From Anaerofilum faecale (GTDB taxonomy: Bacteria; Bacillota; Clostridia; Oscillospirales; Ruminococcaceae): a DNA stretch of 64,000 nt. Made by a program: the position numbers and the translations under genes. A model generated the notes under the pieces. It made no database searches, was not told the origin of the DNA, and saw nothing but the letters and a program-made list of their open reading frames with translations. Positions 41,818-50,548 of this stretch are shown in pieces (within the stretch, counting starts at the first letter, position 1; every line of letters begins with the position of its first letter). The stretch lies in assembly GCA_019114265.1 (NCBI GenBank), contig DXFV01000029.1, forward strand, positions 62,001 through 126,000. Direction: 5' to 3'.

Positions 41818-43131
41818 TTACTGGGGGTCGGCGGTTTCCTCGGCGAACAGCGCCCGCAGAGCACAGCTGAATTTGTCGCTGAGAAATTCTCCCTCATAGG
41901 TTGCCGCCAGTGCGTACAGCACCAGACAGTCAAAGGGACTGCCGGGGTCCAACTGATTCATGCCATAGGTCACCAGAAAAAGATTGATTTTGCTCAGCAC
42001 GATCTCCAGCTGGTCGCGGGGAGATTCATCCTCCTGCGGCAAAAACCAGGCAGCATCTTCTTCGGACTGGTCGCTGTACTGAAGATCGTCCGAAAAAAGA
42101 AAATCCTCTGTGATCAAAAACAGCAGCAGCAGCGCTTTGCGGCTCACATCAATTTTGCGCGCTTTCATTTTTTGCAGCTCCGATGTGCTCGGCCAGTTTT
42201 TTTTCACGGCCTTTTGCAGATAATCGTATCCGGCGGTTTTTTTATCCACGGGCACGTGCATGCGAAAATAGGTTTGGGCGATCTTGTCCAGAGAGTAGAA
42301 CGCATCCTCCTGCGATGGGTATACGATGGAGTCGTCTGGCTCCTGCAGCACCAGAAGCAGCCGCCAGAATTTTTCGTAGGCGCTTTCATGGATGACTCCC
42401 AGGTCGGCGCTGTGCTGCAAAAAGAAGCTGCGCAGCTGCTCGACGGTGGTCACTTTTTCAAACTGGTGCGCCACCCGCTGTGTGTAAAAGCTGGGCGGGT
42501 CGTCCAACTCTGTCACACCCAGATACGGCTCTGCTTCCAGCCCGCGTTTTTCGCGCTGCTGCTGTATGCGATGTGCCTCGGCGCGTGTTTCGTGATGTAT
42601 TTTTTCCTTCTTTTTCCAGCGAGCAATCCGCTCGGCCTCGGCAGCCTCCACAATCGGACCATAAATTTCTGCCATTTCCCGGTCAAGAGCTACGGCCTCC
42701 GGGTAGCTGCGCGCGGTCCGCAGAGCAAACGCATACACCAGCTCCTTGGGGCTGCGATAGTGGATGCCGGTTTCCGCTGTGCTGGCCAGTACCCAGCTTG
42801 CCTGTGCCTCGGTCAGACCCAGTGCAAAGCAGATCTTGAAAATCTGTTCCCGGTTCTGCGGCACCACATTGCCGCGCAGCCAGTTGGAGATGTTCTTCCG
42901 CAAAGCGTCCATCTCTTTTTTGTCGGGCGGCTCAGCCGAAAAAGAGCAAAGCTGGGTGCGCAGCCGTTCCGCCAGATCTTCGCCCGGATACACCGAGCGC
43001 AGAACATCAGTGAAGGAGCGGTAAAGCGCGCCTTCCTCCAAAAAATCGATCATTTCAGACGGCGTCATCGCACGATTGCGAATCTGGTCCAGATTGCTTT
43101 TTGAGATGCTTGTCCTGTACTGCCCCAGCAT
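41818..43131 (-). CDS. Helix-turn-helix-like protein of unknown function
   Basis: 437 aa. Near residues 75-115 the sequence RKNISNWLRGNVVPQNREQI followed by a run to ASWVLAST resembles an XRE-type helix-turn-helix or a related small helical module. The rest is charged and helical, with a basic stretch (RWKKKEKIHHETRAEAHRI) near 190. No enzyme motif or membrane segment was found. It is the first gene after the island promoter and precedes the kinase-STAND gene by 39 bases, so it may be its regulator or an effector. Confidence 0.6.
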   Translation of the reverse strand: MLGQYRTSISKSNLDQIRNRAMTPSEMIDFLEEGALYRSFTDVLRSVYPGEDLAERLRTQLCSFSAEPPDKKEMDALRKNISNWLRGNVVPQNREQIFKICFALGLTEAQASWVLASTAETGIHYRSPKELVYAFALRTARSYPEAVALDREMAEIYGPIVEAAEAERIARWKKKEKIHHETRAEAHRIQQQREKRGLEAEPYLGVTELDDPPSFYTQRVAHQFEKVTTVEQLRSFFLQHSADLGVIHESAYEKFWRLLLVLQEPDDSIVYPSQEDAFYSLDKIAQTYFRMHVPVDKKTAGYDYLQKAVKKNWPSTSELQKMKARKIDVSRKALLLLFLITEDFLFSDDLQYSDQSEEDAAWFLPQEDESPRDQLEIVLSKINLFLVTYGMNQLDPGSPFDCLVLYALAATYEGEFLSDKFSCALRALFAEETADPQ

Positions 43132-43197
43132 AATGCTACCTCCTCACAAAAATGCACAGTATGCCCATGCCTCGCGCAAACACGAGCTTTTTCTATT

Positions 43198-43225
43198 ATT
43201 ATACACAAATTTGCGCCGGAAGCAA
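43198..43225 (-). promoter_or_regulatory. Promoter of the kinase / ADP-ribose island operon
   Basis: On the minus strand, TTGCTT (43225-43220) and TATAAT (43203-43198) are 16 bases apart, with TGTG before the -10. It lies 67 bases upstream of the helix-turn-helix-like gene. Confidence 0.65.
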
Positions 43226-43250
43226 CTGCACAGTGCGGGACGGCTGCTGG

Positions 43251-43940
43251 TTACTGCGCGGCGCTGCTGGTAAGCTCCTCAATCTTCTGCAGCATTACAT
43301 CCATGCTGTGGTTCATGCTTTCAATGCCTGTTTTCAGAATGCCGAAAGCGTTGGAATAGACAGGATAATACTTTTTGCAGTAGGAGGCCATCGGAAGAAG
43401 AAATACAGCGGTCTCCCGGATGTACTTGCGCATTTTGGGTACCGTAAAGGTGTACAGGGTGGAGCTGTTGTGCAGACGGTCGCTGAGCTTGATAAGCGCG
43501 GCTTTGGGATTCGCCTGGATTTTTTGAAAATAGGCAGCCAGCTGCTGGTCGTTCAAGCCGGAACACTTGGTCAGCGTTTCGATAATCTCCAGCACTTCGC
43601 GGTTCAGGCCGTACTGGTTCACCAGTTCTTCGCCCCCGCCGGGCAGTTTGTCTGCACAATCCTCCAGCACGTCGTGCAGAAGTGCCGCCGCCAGCACCAC
43701 ATCGTCGCAAATGCCGTAGCTGATGAGGGTAGAGCACACTTTCAGCGGATGTGAGAAATAGGGTGTGCCGTCCTTGCGGTGCTGTCCGTCGTGAAGTTTG
43801 CGCGCCAGCGAAAGCGCTACCATGGTCTGCTTGAGATCTCTGCCCACGGCAAAACCTTTGATGAACATGTAGGACTTGATATACTGCACGGTATCCTTCT
43901 CATCGAACTGTTCCTGACACATAGGGCTGTATTCGGTCAT
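43251..43940 (-). CDS. Small alarmone hydrolase / MESH1-like HD protein
   Basis: 229 aa. A RelA/SpoT-type HD hydrolase domain with RKDGTPYFSHPLKV, the metal-binding ALLHDVLEDC and the distal IKLSDRLHN is present without synthetase, TGS or ACT domains. Such single-domain proteins cleave (p)ppGpp; the animal homologue MESH1 also acts on NADPH. The C-terminal ~70 residues are helical. It has its own promoter and precedes the island operon by 119 bases in the same direction, so its membership of that system is plausible but not proven. Confidence 0.85.
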   Translation of the reverse strand: MTEYSPMCQEQFDEKDTVQYIKSYMFIKGFAVGRDLKQTMVALSLARKLHDGQHRKDGTPYFSHPLKVCSTLISYGICDDVVLAAALLHDVLEDCADKLPGGGEELVNQYGLNREVLEIIETLTKCSGLNDQQLAAYFQKIQANPKAALIKLSDRLHNSSTLYTFTVPKMRKYIRETAVFLLPMASYCKKYYPVYSNAFGILKTGIESMNHSMDVMLQKIEELTSSAAQ

Positions 43941-43973
43941 TTTGCCTGCTCCTTTCCGAATTAAAGTACATAA

Positions 43974-44001
43974 ATAGTAGCACGGTATATTCCTGACACA
44001 A
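43974..44001 (-). promoter_or_regulatory. Likely promoter of the HD hydrolase gene
   Basis: On the minus strand, TTGTGT (44001-43996) and TACTAT (43979-43974) are 16 bases apart with an extended -10 TGC. AAAGGAG precedes the start codon. Confidence 0.5.
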
Positions 44002-44020
44002 TAAACTTAATTCCTGCTGT

Positions 44021-44056
44021 AAAAATAAAAAGCCGTCCGTGTTTCCACGGAACGGC
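44021..44056 (-). terminator. Terminator of the hem operon
   Basis: On the minus strand, GCCGTTCCGTG / CACGGACGGC closes a GAAA loop, followed by TTTTTATTTTT. It lies 50 bases after the hemL stop. Confidence 0.9.
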
Positions 44057-44106
44057 AGATAGAGCAGCTTTCAGTTGATTTTTGCTGTGTGCAGTGTGCA
44101 TTCGCT

Positions 44107-45390
44107 TCACAGAACAGAAAACACCTGCTCTGTGGCGGCGACGGTGCTCTCCAGATCGGCTTCGGTGTGCGCATGGGAGAGGAACATCGCCTCAAACTGC
44201 GCGGGAGCCAGATAGATTCCCTTCGCCAGCATCTTCTCAAAGTAAGCGGCGTACTTTTTCAGGTCGCTCTTGGCCGCGCCGGAGAAGGACTCCACGCGGT
44301 CTGGGGTGAAGAAGGGAGCCACCAGACTTCCCACCTGGTTGATCCGCACAGCCGCACCGGTTTTGGCGGCGGCGCGGCGCATTCCCGCAGCCAGACGGTC
44401 GGCCTTTGCGGAAATGTCGGTGTAGACCTCGGGATGAGTGTTCAGATAGGTGAGCTGGGCGAGGCCTGCCGCCATCGCCACCGGATTGCCGGACAGGGTG
44501 CCCGCCTGGTACACCGGTCCGCAGGGAGCAATCTGCTCCATCAGCTCTCGGCTGCCGCAGTACGCGCCCACCGGCATGCCGCCGCCGATGATCTTGCCGA
44601 AGGTGACGATGTCCGCCTTCACGCCGAAGTATTCCTGCGCGCCGCCCTTTGCCAGACGGAACCCGGTGATGACCTCGTCAAAAATCAGCAGTGCGCCTTC
44701 CTTGTCGCACAGCGTGCGCAGACCCTCCAGAAATCCGGGATTCGGTCCCACCACACCCATGTTGGCGGCAACCGGCTCCACGATCACACAGGCGATCTGG
44801 CCGGGATAACGGGCAAACAGCTCTTCCACGCTTGCCAGATCGTTGTACCGGGCGGTCAGGGTGTCCTTGGCGGTGTCGGTGGGAACACCGGCGGAGCTGG
44901 GGCGTCCGCCCTCCGCCACGGCGGAGGAACCGGCCTTCACCAGCATGGCGTCGCTGTGGCCGTGATAGCATCCCTCAAACTTGACGATCTTGTCCCGTCC
45001 GGTCGCGCCGCGCGCCAGCCGCAGAGCGGACATCACCGCCTCGGTACCGGAGTTCACCATGCGCACCATCTCGATGTGGGGCACCATCTCGATCATCAGC
45101 TCCGCGATCTCCACCTCCCGCTGGGTGGAAGCGCCGAAGGACAGGCCGTCCTGCACAGCCTTTTCCACCGCTTCCCGGATCCGGGGATGGTTGTGGCCCA
45201 AAATCATGGGGCCCCAGGAACAGACGTAGTCGATGTAGCGGTTGCCGTCAACGTCCCAGATGCAGGCGCCGTCGGCTTTGGCGATGAAGCGGGGGGTGAG
45301 GCCCACCGCGCGGTATGCGCGCACGGGGCTGTTCACGCCGCCGGGAAGCACTTTTTTTGCCCGTTCAAACAGGGCGGCAGACAGATCCAT
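44107..45390 (-). CDS. hemL: Glutamate-1-semialdehyde 2,1-aminomutase
   Basis: 427 aa PLP enzyme that converts glutamate-1-semialdehyde to 5-aminolevulinate. Visible are LPGGVNSPVRAYRAVG at the start, the WGPMILGHNHPRI region, FDEVITGFRLAKGGAQ, and the PLP lysine in VTFGKIIGGGMPVGAY. Its ATG shares one base with the hemB stop (TAATG). It is the last gene of the hemA-to-hemL operon, which supplies precursors for siroheme and cobalamin. A long in-frame extension upstream of this ATG belongs to the overlapping hemB region and is not used. Confidence 0.96.
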   Translation of the reverse strand: MDLSAALFERAKKVLPGGVNSPVRAYRAVGLTPRFIAKADGACIWDVDGNRYIDYVCSWGPMILGHNHPRIREAVEKAVQDGLSFGASTQREVEIAELMIEMVPHIEMVRMVNSGTEAVMSALRLARGATGRDKIVKFEGCYHGHSDAMLVKAGSSAVAEGGRPSSAGVPTDTAKDTLTARYNDLASVEELFARYPGQIACVIVEPVAANMGVVGPNPGFLEGLRTLCDKEGALLIFDEVITGFRLAKGGAQEYFGVKADIVTFGKIIGGGMPVGAYCGSRELMEQIAPCGPVYQAGTLSGNPVAMAAGLAQLTYLNTHPEVYTDISAKADRLAAGMRRAAAKTGAAVRINQVGSLVAPFFTPDRVESFSGAAKSDLKKYAAYFEKMLAKGIYLAPAQFEAMFLSHAHTEADLESTVAATEQVFSVL

Positions 45391-46373
45391 TATCCGATAT
45401 CTCCTTTTTGAATGGCCTGGGCCAGTTCTTTTGCATAGTAGGTGATCAGCATGTTCGCGCCCGCCCGGAAAACCGACAGGGCAGACTCGCACATGATGCG
45501 GTATTCGTCCACAAGCCCCGCCTGCGCCGCGGCCTTGATCATGGCGTATTCGCCGGAAACGGAATAGGCGGCCATCGGTAGGTCGAAGGCGTCGGAGCAT
45601 TCCCGGATGATGTCCAGGTAGGAGAGGGCGGGTTTCACCATGATGATGTCGGCGCCTTCCTCCACGTCCAGCGCGCATTCTTTGAGGGCTTCCTTGCGGT
45701 TGTGGGGGTCCATCTGGTAGCCCTTGCGGTCGCCGAACGAGGGGGCGGACCCGGCGGCAGAGCGGAAGGGACCGTAAAACGCCGAGGCATATTTGGCGGA
45801 ATAGGCCATGATGGGCACATCCTGGAACCCGGCCTCATCCAGCGTGCGGCGGATGCCGCCCACACGGCCGTCCATCATGTCGGAGGGAGCCACCATGTTG
45901 GCCCCCGCCTGTGCATGGGAAAGGGCGGTTTTGCAGAGCAGCTCCAGGGTGGCGTCGTTGTCCACCTTGTGGCCGCACAGCGCGCCGCAGTGGCCGTGGC
46001 TGGTATACTCACACAGGCACACGTCGGTGATGACGTAGAAGTCGGGATAGGCGGCCTTGATCCTGCGGATGGCCTTCTGGATCACGCCCTCCGGGTCCCA
46101 GGCGGAAGAGCCCTCGGCGTCCTTGCGGGCGGGGATGCCGAACAGGATGCAGCTGCGGACGCCGGCGTCGATGCAGGCGGCAACGGCCTGCTCCACCGCG
46201 TCCAGGCCGTAGTGGTACTGCCCGGGCAGCGAGTCGATGGGCCGGGTCCCGCGCAGGGCCTCGTCCACGAAGATGGGGTAGATCAGGCTGTCGGCCGAAA
46301 GCCGGGTCTCCCGGCACATCCGGCGGATGGTATCGCCGTCGCGCAGACGGCGGGGTCTTTGAATCAGTTCCAT
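45390..46373 (-). CDS. hemB: Delta-aminolevulinic acid dehydratase (porphobilinogen synthase)
   Basis: 327 aa. It joins two 5-aminolevulinate molecules to porphobilinogen. The zinc-binding cysteines are in DVCLCEYTSHGHCG. The active-site lysines are in MAYSAKYASAFYGPFR and IIMVKPALSYLD. The start MELIQRPRRLR at 46373 overlaps the end of the cobA-hemD gene by ten bases, and its stop overlaps the hemL start. Confidence 0.95.
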   Translation of the reverse strand: MELIQRPRRLRDGDTIRRMCRETRLSADSLIYPIFVDEALRGTRPIDSLPGQYHYGLDAVEQAVAACIDAGVRSCILFGIPARKDAEGSSAWDPEGVIQKAIRRIKAAYPDFYVITDVCLCEYTSHGHCGALCGHKVDNDATLELLCKTALSHAQAGANMVAPSDMMDGRVGGIRRTLDEAGFQDVPIMAYSAKYASAFYGPFRSAAGSAPSFGDRKGYQMDPHNRKEALKECALDVEEGADIIMVKPALSYLDIIRECSDAFDLPMAAYSVSGEYAMIKAAAQAGLVDEYRIMCESALSVFRAGANMLITYYAKELAQAIQKGDIG

Positions 46374-47866
46374 GAGGATTCTCCTTCCACGATTCTTTGA
46401 ATCAGCGCATCCATCGTGGCATGCTCGGCGGTGATGGTGTGCAGGTTGTATTTGTGCGCCTGTGCCTCGGTCTGTTTCCCGATGCAGGCGGCGGTGATGG
46501 CGGAGCAGTCGGTGCTTTCTCCCAGCGCGGAGACAAACCCGGTCACCGTGGAGGCGCTGGTAAAGGTGACGATGGTCCCCGGCGTCAGCCGCCGCCGCAC
46601 CTCCTCGGAGTTCGGGGCGGTGTAGCGGGTCTCGTAACACCGGATGTCATCATAGGCAATGGTACCCGCATCCAGTGCGTCTGTCAAGGCTCTGGTTCCC
46701 TTCTGCGCGCGCAGGATCAGCACCTTTCCGGCCGGCTTTGCGCGGCACAGCGCCTGTCCCAGATGAGCGCCGTCGTACACGTCGGGGATGAGGTCGGCGC
46801 GCAGGCCGTGCCTGCGCAGTTCGCGGCCGGTGCCGGGGCCGATGGCCGCCAGCTTCACCGGCCCCAATGCGCGCACGTCCCGGCCGGTGCGCTCCAGCAG
46901 GTCCATCAGCGCAGACACGCCGGCCGGGCTGGTGAAGACCAGCCACTCATACCGCCCGATGTTGTCCACCGCCTGCTCCATCGCGGGGCAGGGGAGGAGG
47001 GGATGTGTCTCGATGCAGGGGAACTCGGTCACATCCGCGCCCAGTGCGCGCAGCCGTTCCGACAGGGTGCCTGCTCGCTCCCGGGGACGGGTGACGACGA
47101 CCTTCTTTCCCTTCAGCGGCAGGTGGTCGAACCAGTCGAACTGCCGGGAATAGGCGCACACCCTGCCCACAATGATGATGGCGGGGCTTTTCACCTGCTG
47201 TGCCCGGGCGGTCTCGGGCAGGGTGGAGAGGGTGGCCGGTACAGGCCGCTGGGAGGGCGTGGTGCCCTTTTCGATCACAGCGGCGGGCATGTCCGGCTCC
47301 ATGCCGGCGTCCAGCAGGCCCCGGCAGATCTCCTCCAGCGCGCTCACGCCCATCAGAAACACCAGGGTGCCTTTGGTCTGCACCAGCGCCGGGAAGTTGA
47401 TGTCCAGCGGCTTTCCGGCGCGCTGATGGCCGGTGATGATGTGCAGAGAGGAGCAGCAGTCCCGGTGTGTCACCGGGATGCCGGCGTAGGCGGGCACCGC
47501 GATGGCGGAGGTGATGCCGGGGATCTCCTGGAAGGGGACGCCGTGCGCGGCCAGCAGCTCCAGCTCTTCGCCGCCCCGCCCGAACAGGAAGGGATCGCCG
47601 CCCTTCAGGCGCACCACACACTTGCCCTCCAGCGCTTTGTCCAGCAGGATCTGATTGATCTGCTCCTGCGGCACCGTGTGGTGGGAAGACTCCTTGCCCA
47701 CATTGATGCGCTCGGCGCCGGGGGGGATCAGGTCGAAGATCGCCTGTCCCACCAGCCGGTCGTAGACCACCACATCGGCCGATTCGATCGCCTTGCGTCC
47801 CTTGATGGTCAGCAGGTCGGGGTCTCCGGGCCCTGCTCCCACCAGAATGACCTGTCCCTTTTTCAT
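46364..47866 (-). CDS. cobA-hemD: Uroporphyrinogen-III C-methyltransferase / uroporphyrinogen-III synthase fusion (CobA-HemD)
   Basis: 500 aa, two enzymes. Residues 1-245 are SUMT: VILVGAGPGDPDLLTIKG, VVYDRLVG, VVRLKGGDPFLFGRGGEE and PVTHRD; it methylates uroporphyrinogen III to precorrin-2 using SAM. Residues ~250-500 are HemD (KKVVVTRPRERAG; FTSPAGVSALMDLL; FTSASTVTGF), which closes the macrocycle. The fusion is common in Clostridia and channels uroporphyrinogen III to siroheme and cobalamin rather than heme. The start is coupled to the hemC stop by a four-base overlap. Confidence 0.95.
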   Translation of the reverse strand: MKKGQVILVGAGPGDPDLLTIKGRKAIESADVVVYDRLVGQAIFDLIPPGAERINVGKESSHHTVPQEQINQILLDKALEGKCVVRLKGGDPFLFGRGGEELELLAAHGVPFQEIPGITSAIAVPAYAGIPVTHRDCCSSLHIITGHQRAGKPLDINFPALVQTKGTLVFLMGVSALEEICRGLLDAGMEPDMPAAVIEKGTTPSQRPVPATLSTLPETARAQQVKSPAIIIVGRVCAYSRQFDWFDHLPLKGKKVVVTRPRERAGTLSERLRALGADVTEFPCIETHPLLPCPAMEQAVDNIGRYEWLVFTSPAGVSALMDLLERTGRDVRALGPVKLAAIGPGTGRELRRHGLRADLIPDVYDGAHLGQALCRAKPAGKVLILRAQKGTRALTDALDAGTIAYDDIRCYETRYTAPNSEEVRRRLTPGTIVTFTSASTVTGFVSALGESTDCSAITAACIGKQTEAQAHKYNLHTITAEHATMDALIQRIVEGESSWN

Positions 47867-48741
47867 CGGTACTTCCTCCTCATTTCCTCAGCCAGCGCCC
47901 GGCCCAGGGCTTCGCCCTCCCGGCGCGGGCCGCAGGCGGTCTCAAAACAGCAGATCTCGCCGGGGGCAACATACATTCCCTTCAGGGTGAGGGTGTCCCC
48001 GTCAACGGTGGCAAAGGCCGCCACCGGGGAAGAACATCCGCCGTCCAGCGTGCGCACAAAGGCGCGCTCTGCCAGCAGGCAGTCCCGGCTGTCGCGGTCG
48101 TCAAAGGTCCGCAGGCAGGAGGTGTCCACGCCCTGCCGTGCCTGCACCGCAAGAATGGCCTGCCCCGCGGCGGGAAGGATCTCCTCGGTGGAAAACCAGC
48201 GGCTGATCCGGTACTCCAGTCCCAGCCGGAGCAGTCCCGCACCGGCCAGCACCAGCGCGGAGAACTCGCCGTCGTCCAGCTTGCGCAGACGGGTGAGCAC
48301 ATTTCCACGCACCGGCGCCACCGTTGCCTGGGGAAAGAGGGCTTTCAGCTGTAACTGGCGGCGCAGCGACGAACATCCGATTGGCCGGGAAAAGTCGATG
48401 GCGTCGGCTCCCTGCGGCAGCACCAGTACGTCGCGGGGGTCGGCGCGTTTCGAAAAGGCCACCAGAGGCAGACGGGGGTCGATCTCCATCGGCAGATCCT
48501 TGCTGCTGTGGACGGTGATATCCACCCGTCCGTCCAGCAGAGCGGCGTCCAGCTCCTTGACAAACAGTCCCTTGCCGCCGATTTTGTCCAGCGTGCGGTC
48601 GAGGATCTTGTCCCCGGTGGTCTTCATGGTGACAAGCTCGGTCTGCATCTCCGGGTCGCAGCGGCGAATCTCCTCGATCACCATTTCCGACTGGATCACG
48701 GCAAGGCGGCTTTCCCGGCTGCCGATACGTATCTGTTTCAT
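47863..48741 (-). CDS. hemC: Hydroxymethylbilane synthase (porphobilinogen deaminase)
   Basis: 292 aa. It assembles four porphobilinogens. IRIGSRESRLAVIQSE at the start, GGKGLFVKELDAALLDGRVDI, and the dipyrromethane-cofactor Cys in LDGGCSSPVAAFA are present. The ATG at 48741 overlaps the sirC stop in ATGA; a longer in-frame extension has no support. It is the third gene of the operon. Confidence 0.95.
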   Translation of the reverse strand: MKQIRIGSRESRLAVIQSEMVIEEIRRCDPEMQTELVTMKTTGDKILDRTLDKIGGKGLFVKELDAALLDGRVDITVHSSKDLPMEIDPRLPLVAFSKRADPRDVLVLPQGADAIDFSRPIGCSSLRRQLQLKALFPQATVAPVRGNVLTRLRKLDDGEFSALVLAGAGLLRLGLEYRISRWFSTEEILPAAGQAILAVQARQGVDTSCLRTFDDRDSRDCLLAERAFVRTLDGGCSSPVAAFATVDGDTLTLKGMYVAPGEICCFETACGPRREGEALGRALAEEMRRKYR

Positions 48742-49187
48742 TCCAACTCCTCCAATACAGCGCGGACCCTGCGTGCGGCGACGGCGGTCTTTTTGTGTTC
48801 TTCTCCCTGCGAGACCACGCCGCACACCAGTCCGCTGCCGGTGCAGATGGCGGGGAAGAAGAAGGTGCTTTCCTCCTTCCGGTCGGCCACGCTCACAAAG
48901 ATTCCGGCAGCGTTGGCCTCCTGCCAGACCTGACGGTTCACCTCGCGGCAGTCGGTGGCGGCAACGGCCAGGAACGCCCCCGCAAGGTCGCCCGGCTGGT
49001 AGGGCCGCCGGCAGAACCGCGCACCCTCCGGCACAGCTTCGCATTCCGGCGCGATGATGGTCACCGCTGCGCCAAAGGCGAGCAGCACCTGTGCCCGGCG
49101 CAGCGCGATTGTTCCGCCGCCCACAACGACGGCTTTTTTTCCGTTCAGGTCCACAAACAGCGGAAACCGGTATCCCATACAATCCAT
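48738..49187 (-). CDS. Precorrin-2 dehydrogenase (siroheme synthase N-terminal-type)
   Basis: 149 aa from the preferred ATG at 49187, which follows AGAGGG; a GTG at 49208 overlapping the hemA stop is an alternative. The Rossmann motif KKAVVVGGGTIALRRAQVL binds NAD+. CysG-type features continue (VTIIAPECEAV, FLAVAATDCREVN, NAAGIFVSVADRKEESTFFFPA). It oxidises precorrin-2 to sirohydrochlorin, the substrate of CbiK at 54827. The short length, without the CysG dimerisation or ferrochelatase part, fits a SirC-like dehydrogenase. Confidence 0.9.
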   Translation of the reverse strand: MDCMGYRFPLFVDLNGKKAVVVGGGTIALRRAQVLLAFGAAVTIIAPECEAVPEGARFCRRPYQPGDLAGAFLAVAATDCREVNRQVWQEANAAGIFVSVADRKEESTFFFPAICTGSGLVCGVVSQGEEHKKTAVAARRVRAVLEELE

Positions 49188-49204
49188 ATATGCGTCCCTC
49201 TTTT

Positions 49205-50404
49205 TCACGAGACCACCGGCCGGCCGGTGGTGTGCAGGCGGATCTTGCTCTCACAGCGGGTGAGGTTTTCGGAGGTGATGCGCTCCGCCAGACCGGTCAC
49301 CAGCAGATCCACCGTCTTGTTCACCGAAAGCTCGATGATCTCCGCCTCGGACAGCCCTTCCTGCAACTCTCTGGCGGTGAGCAGGCGGCTCACAATGGCC
49401 TCTTTCAGGCTTTCCACTGAGGTCATGCAGTCCTTGTAGTTCAGCCAGCGGTAGAAATTCTCCATCTGGGCCTGTAAAATATCGGCCACTTCGGGGGGGA
49501 CGGTGCGGTTTTCCAGCCGGCTTCCCAGATCGTCCACATTGTAGAGGGAAACGCCGTCCAGCTGCGCGGCCTCGGGCTGGATATCGCGGGGGATGGCCAG
49601 ATCCACCATCACCGCCGGGGGCGCAGAGAGCCGGTTCAGCTGCTCCATCGTTACCGTATAGTGGGGGCTGGTGGTGGCGGACAGCAGGATGTCGCACCCC
49701 TCCATCCGCAGGAACCGGTCCTCGTAGGGCACCACGCCGCAGCCGGCAGGCACGATGGTCTGGCCGTGGCGGTAGGTGCGCAGGGTCACCGAGACCAGGC
49801 AGCCCTTCTGCTGCAGCAGGGAAGCGGACAGCCGCCCCATCTCCCCGTTGCCGATGACGAGCGCCTTTTTCCCGCTCAAACTTCCCAGCTTCTGCTCCAG
49901 CAGCTCCACCGCCATGCTGGCGGCGGAGGTGGGCACGGCGTTCAGCTTCACCCTGGTGCGCACCTCTTTTCCGGCACAGACGGCGCAGCAGAACAGGGTC
50001 TCCAGCACCGGGTCGGTGGTCCCGGCCTCCCGCGCAAGGGCGACGGCATTGCGCACCTGGGAGATGATCTGATCCTCGCCGAAGATGCGGGAGCGCAGTC
50101 CCGCCGCCACCTCCATCAGATGCTCGGCGGCTTTGTGGCCGGCGAGGGTGACGAAGGCGTCCTGATAGGGGGCGTATTCGGTTCCCGCCGCCCGGCAGAG
50201 CAGCTCGCCGGGATCTTCCTCCTTTTTGCAGGACAGATACAGTTCCGTGCGGTTGCAGGTGGAGATCAGCACGCAGCCGGAAATGTGGGGGAAAGACCGG
50301 ACCCTGCGCACCATTTCCGCCGTCTGCTGCTTGGTGAAGGACAGCTTTTCTCGCAGGCTGAGGGGCGCCATGCTGTGCTCCAGCCCCGACATGATGATAT
50401 TCAC
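49205..50404 (-). CDS. hemA: Glutamyl-tRNA reductase
   Basis: 399 aa. First committed step of C5 tetrapyrrole synthesis, turning Glu-tRNA into glutamate-1-semialdehyde. The catalytic Cys is in ISTCNRTELYLS, the NADPH fold in KKALVIGNGEMGRLSASLL, and the C-terminal dimerisation helix ends the protein. I chose the GTG at 50404 (VNIIMSGLEHSMAPLSLREK), which matches the usual HemA start; further upstream the frame runs into the riboswitch terminator. It leads the operon behind a cobalamin riboswitch. Confidence 0.94.
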   Translation of the reverse strand: MNIIMSGLEHSMAPLSLREKLSFTKQQTAEMVRRVRSFPHISGCVLISTCNRTELYLSCKKEEDPGELLCRAAGTEYAPYQDAFVTLAGHKAAEHLMEVAAGLRSRIFGEDQIISQVRNAVALAREAGTTDPVLETLFCCAVCAGKEVRTRVKLNAVPTSAASMAVELLEQKLGSLSGKKALVIGNGEMGRLSASLLQQKGCLVSVTLRTYRHGQTIVPAGCGVVPYEDRFLRMEGCDILLSATTSPHYTVTMEQLNRLSAPPAVMVDLAIPRDIQPEAAQLDGVSLYNVDDLGSRLENRTVPPEVADILQAQMENFYRWLNYKDCMTSVESLKEAIVSRLLTARELQEGLSEAEIIELSVNKTVDLLVTGLAERITSENLTRCESKIRLHTTGRPVVS

Positions 50405-50456
50405 GAATACTTCACGCTCCTGATTTGCAACATTCAACGTGCCGCCCCGAAAACGC

Positions 50457-50488
50457 AAAAACTGCGGCAGGTATCACCACTGCCGCAG
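50457..50488 (-). terminator. Riboswitch-controlled terminator before hemA
   Basis: On the minus strand, CTGCGGCAG / CTGCCGCAG closes a nine-base loop and is followed by TTTTTG. It lies between the cobalamin aptamer and hemA and is probably the expression platform. Confidence 0.85.
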
Positions 50489-50548
50489 CCGTTTTTCGCG
50501 CACAAAAACCCCGCCGGTCCGATATACGCCGGACGGCAAAGCAATCAC

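Noticed and set aside
32486..43940. Island inserted at tRNA-Leu by an integrase
   Set aside because: No integrase, excisionase or mobilisation gene is present, and I found no copy of the tRNA 3' end at the far side of the island, so tRNA-directed insertion is unsupported. The lower GC content alone does not prove transfer.
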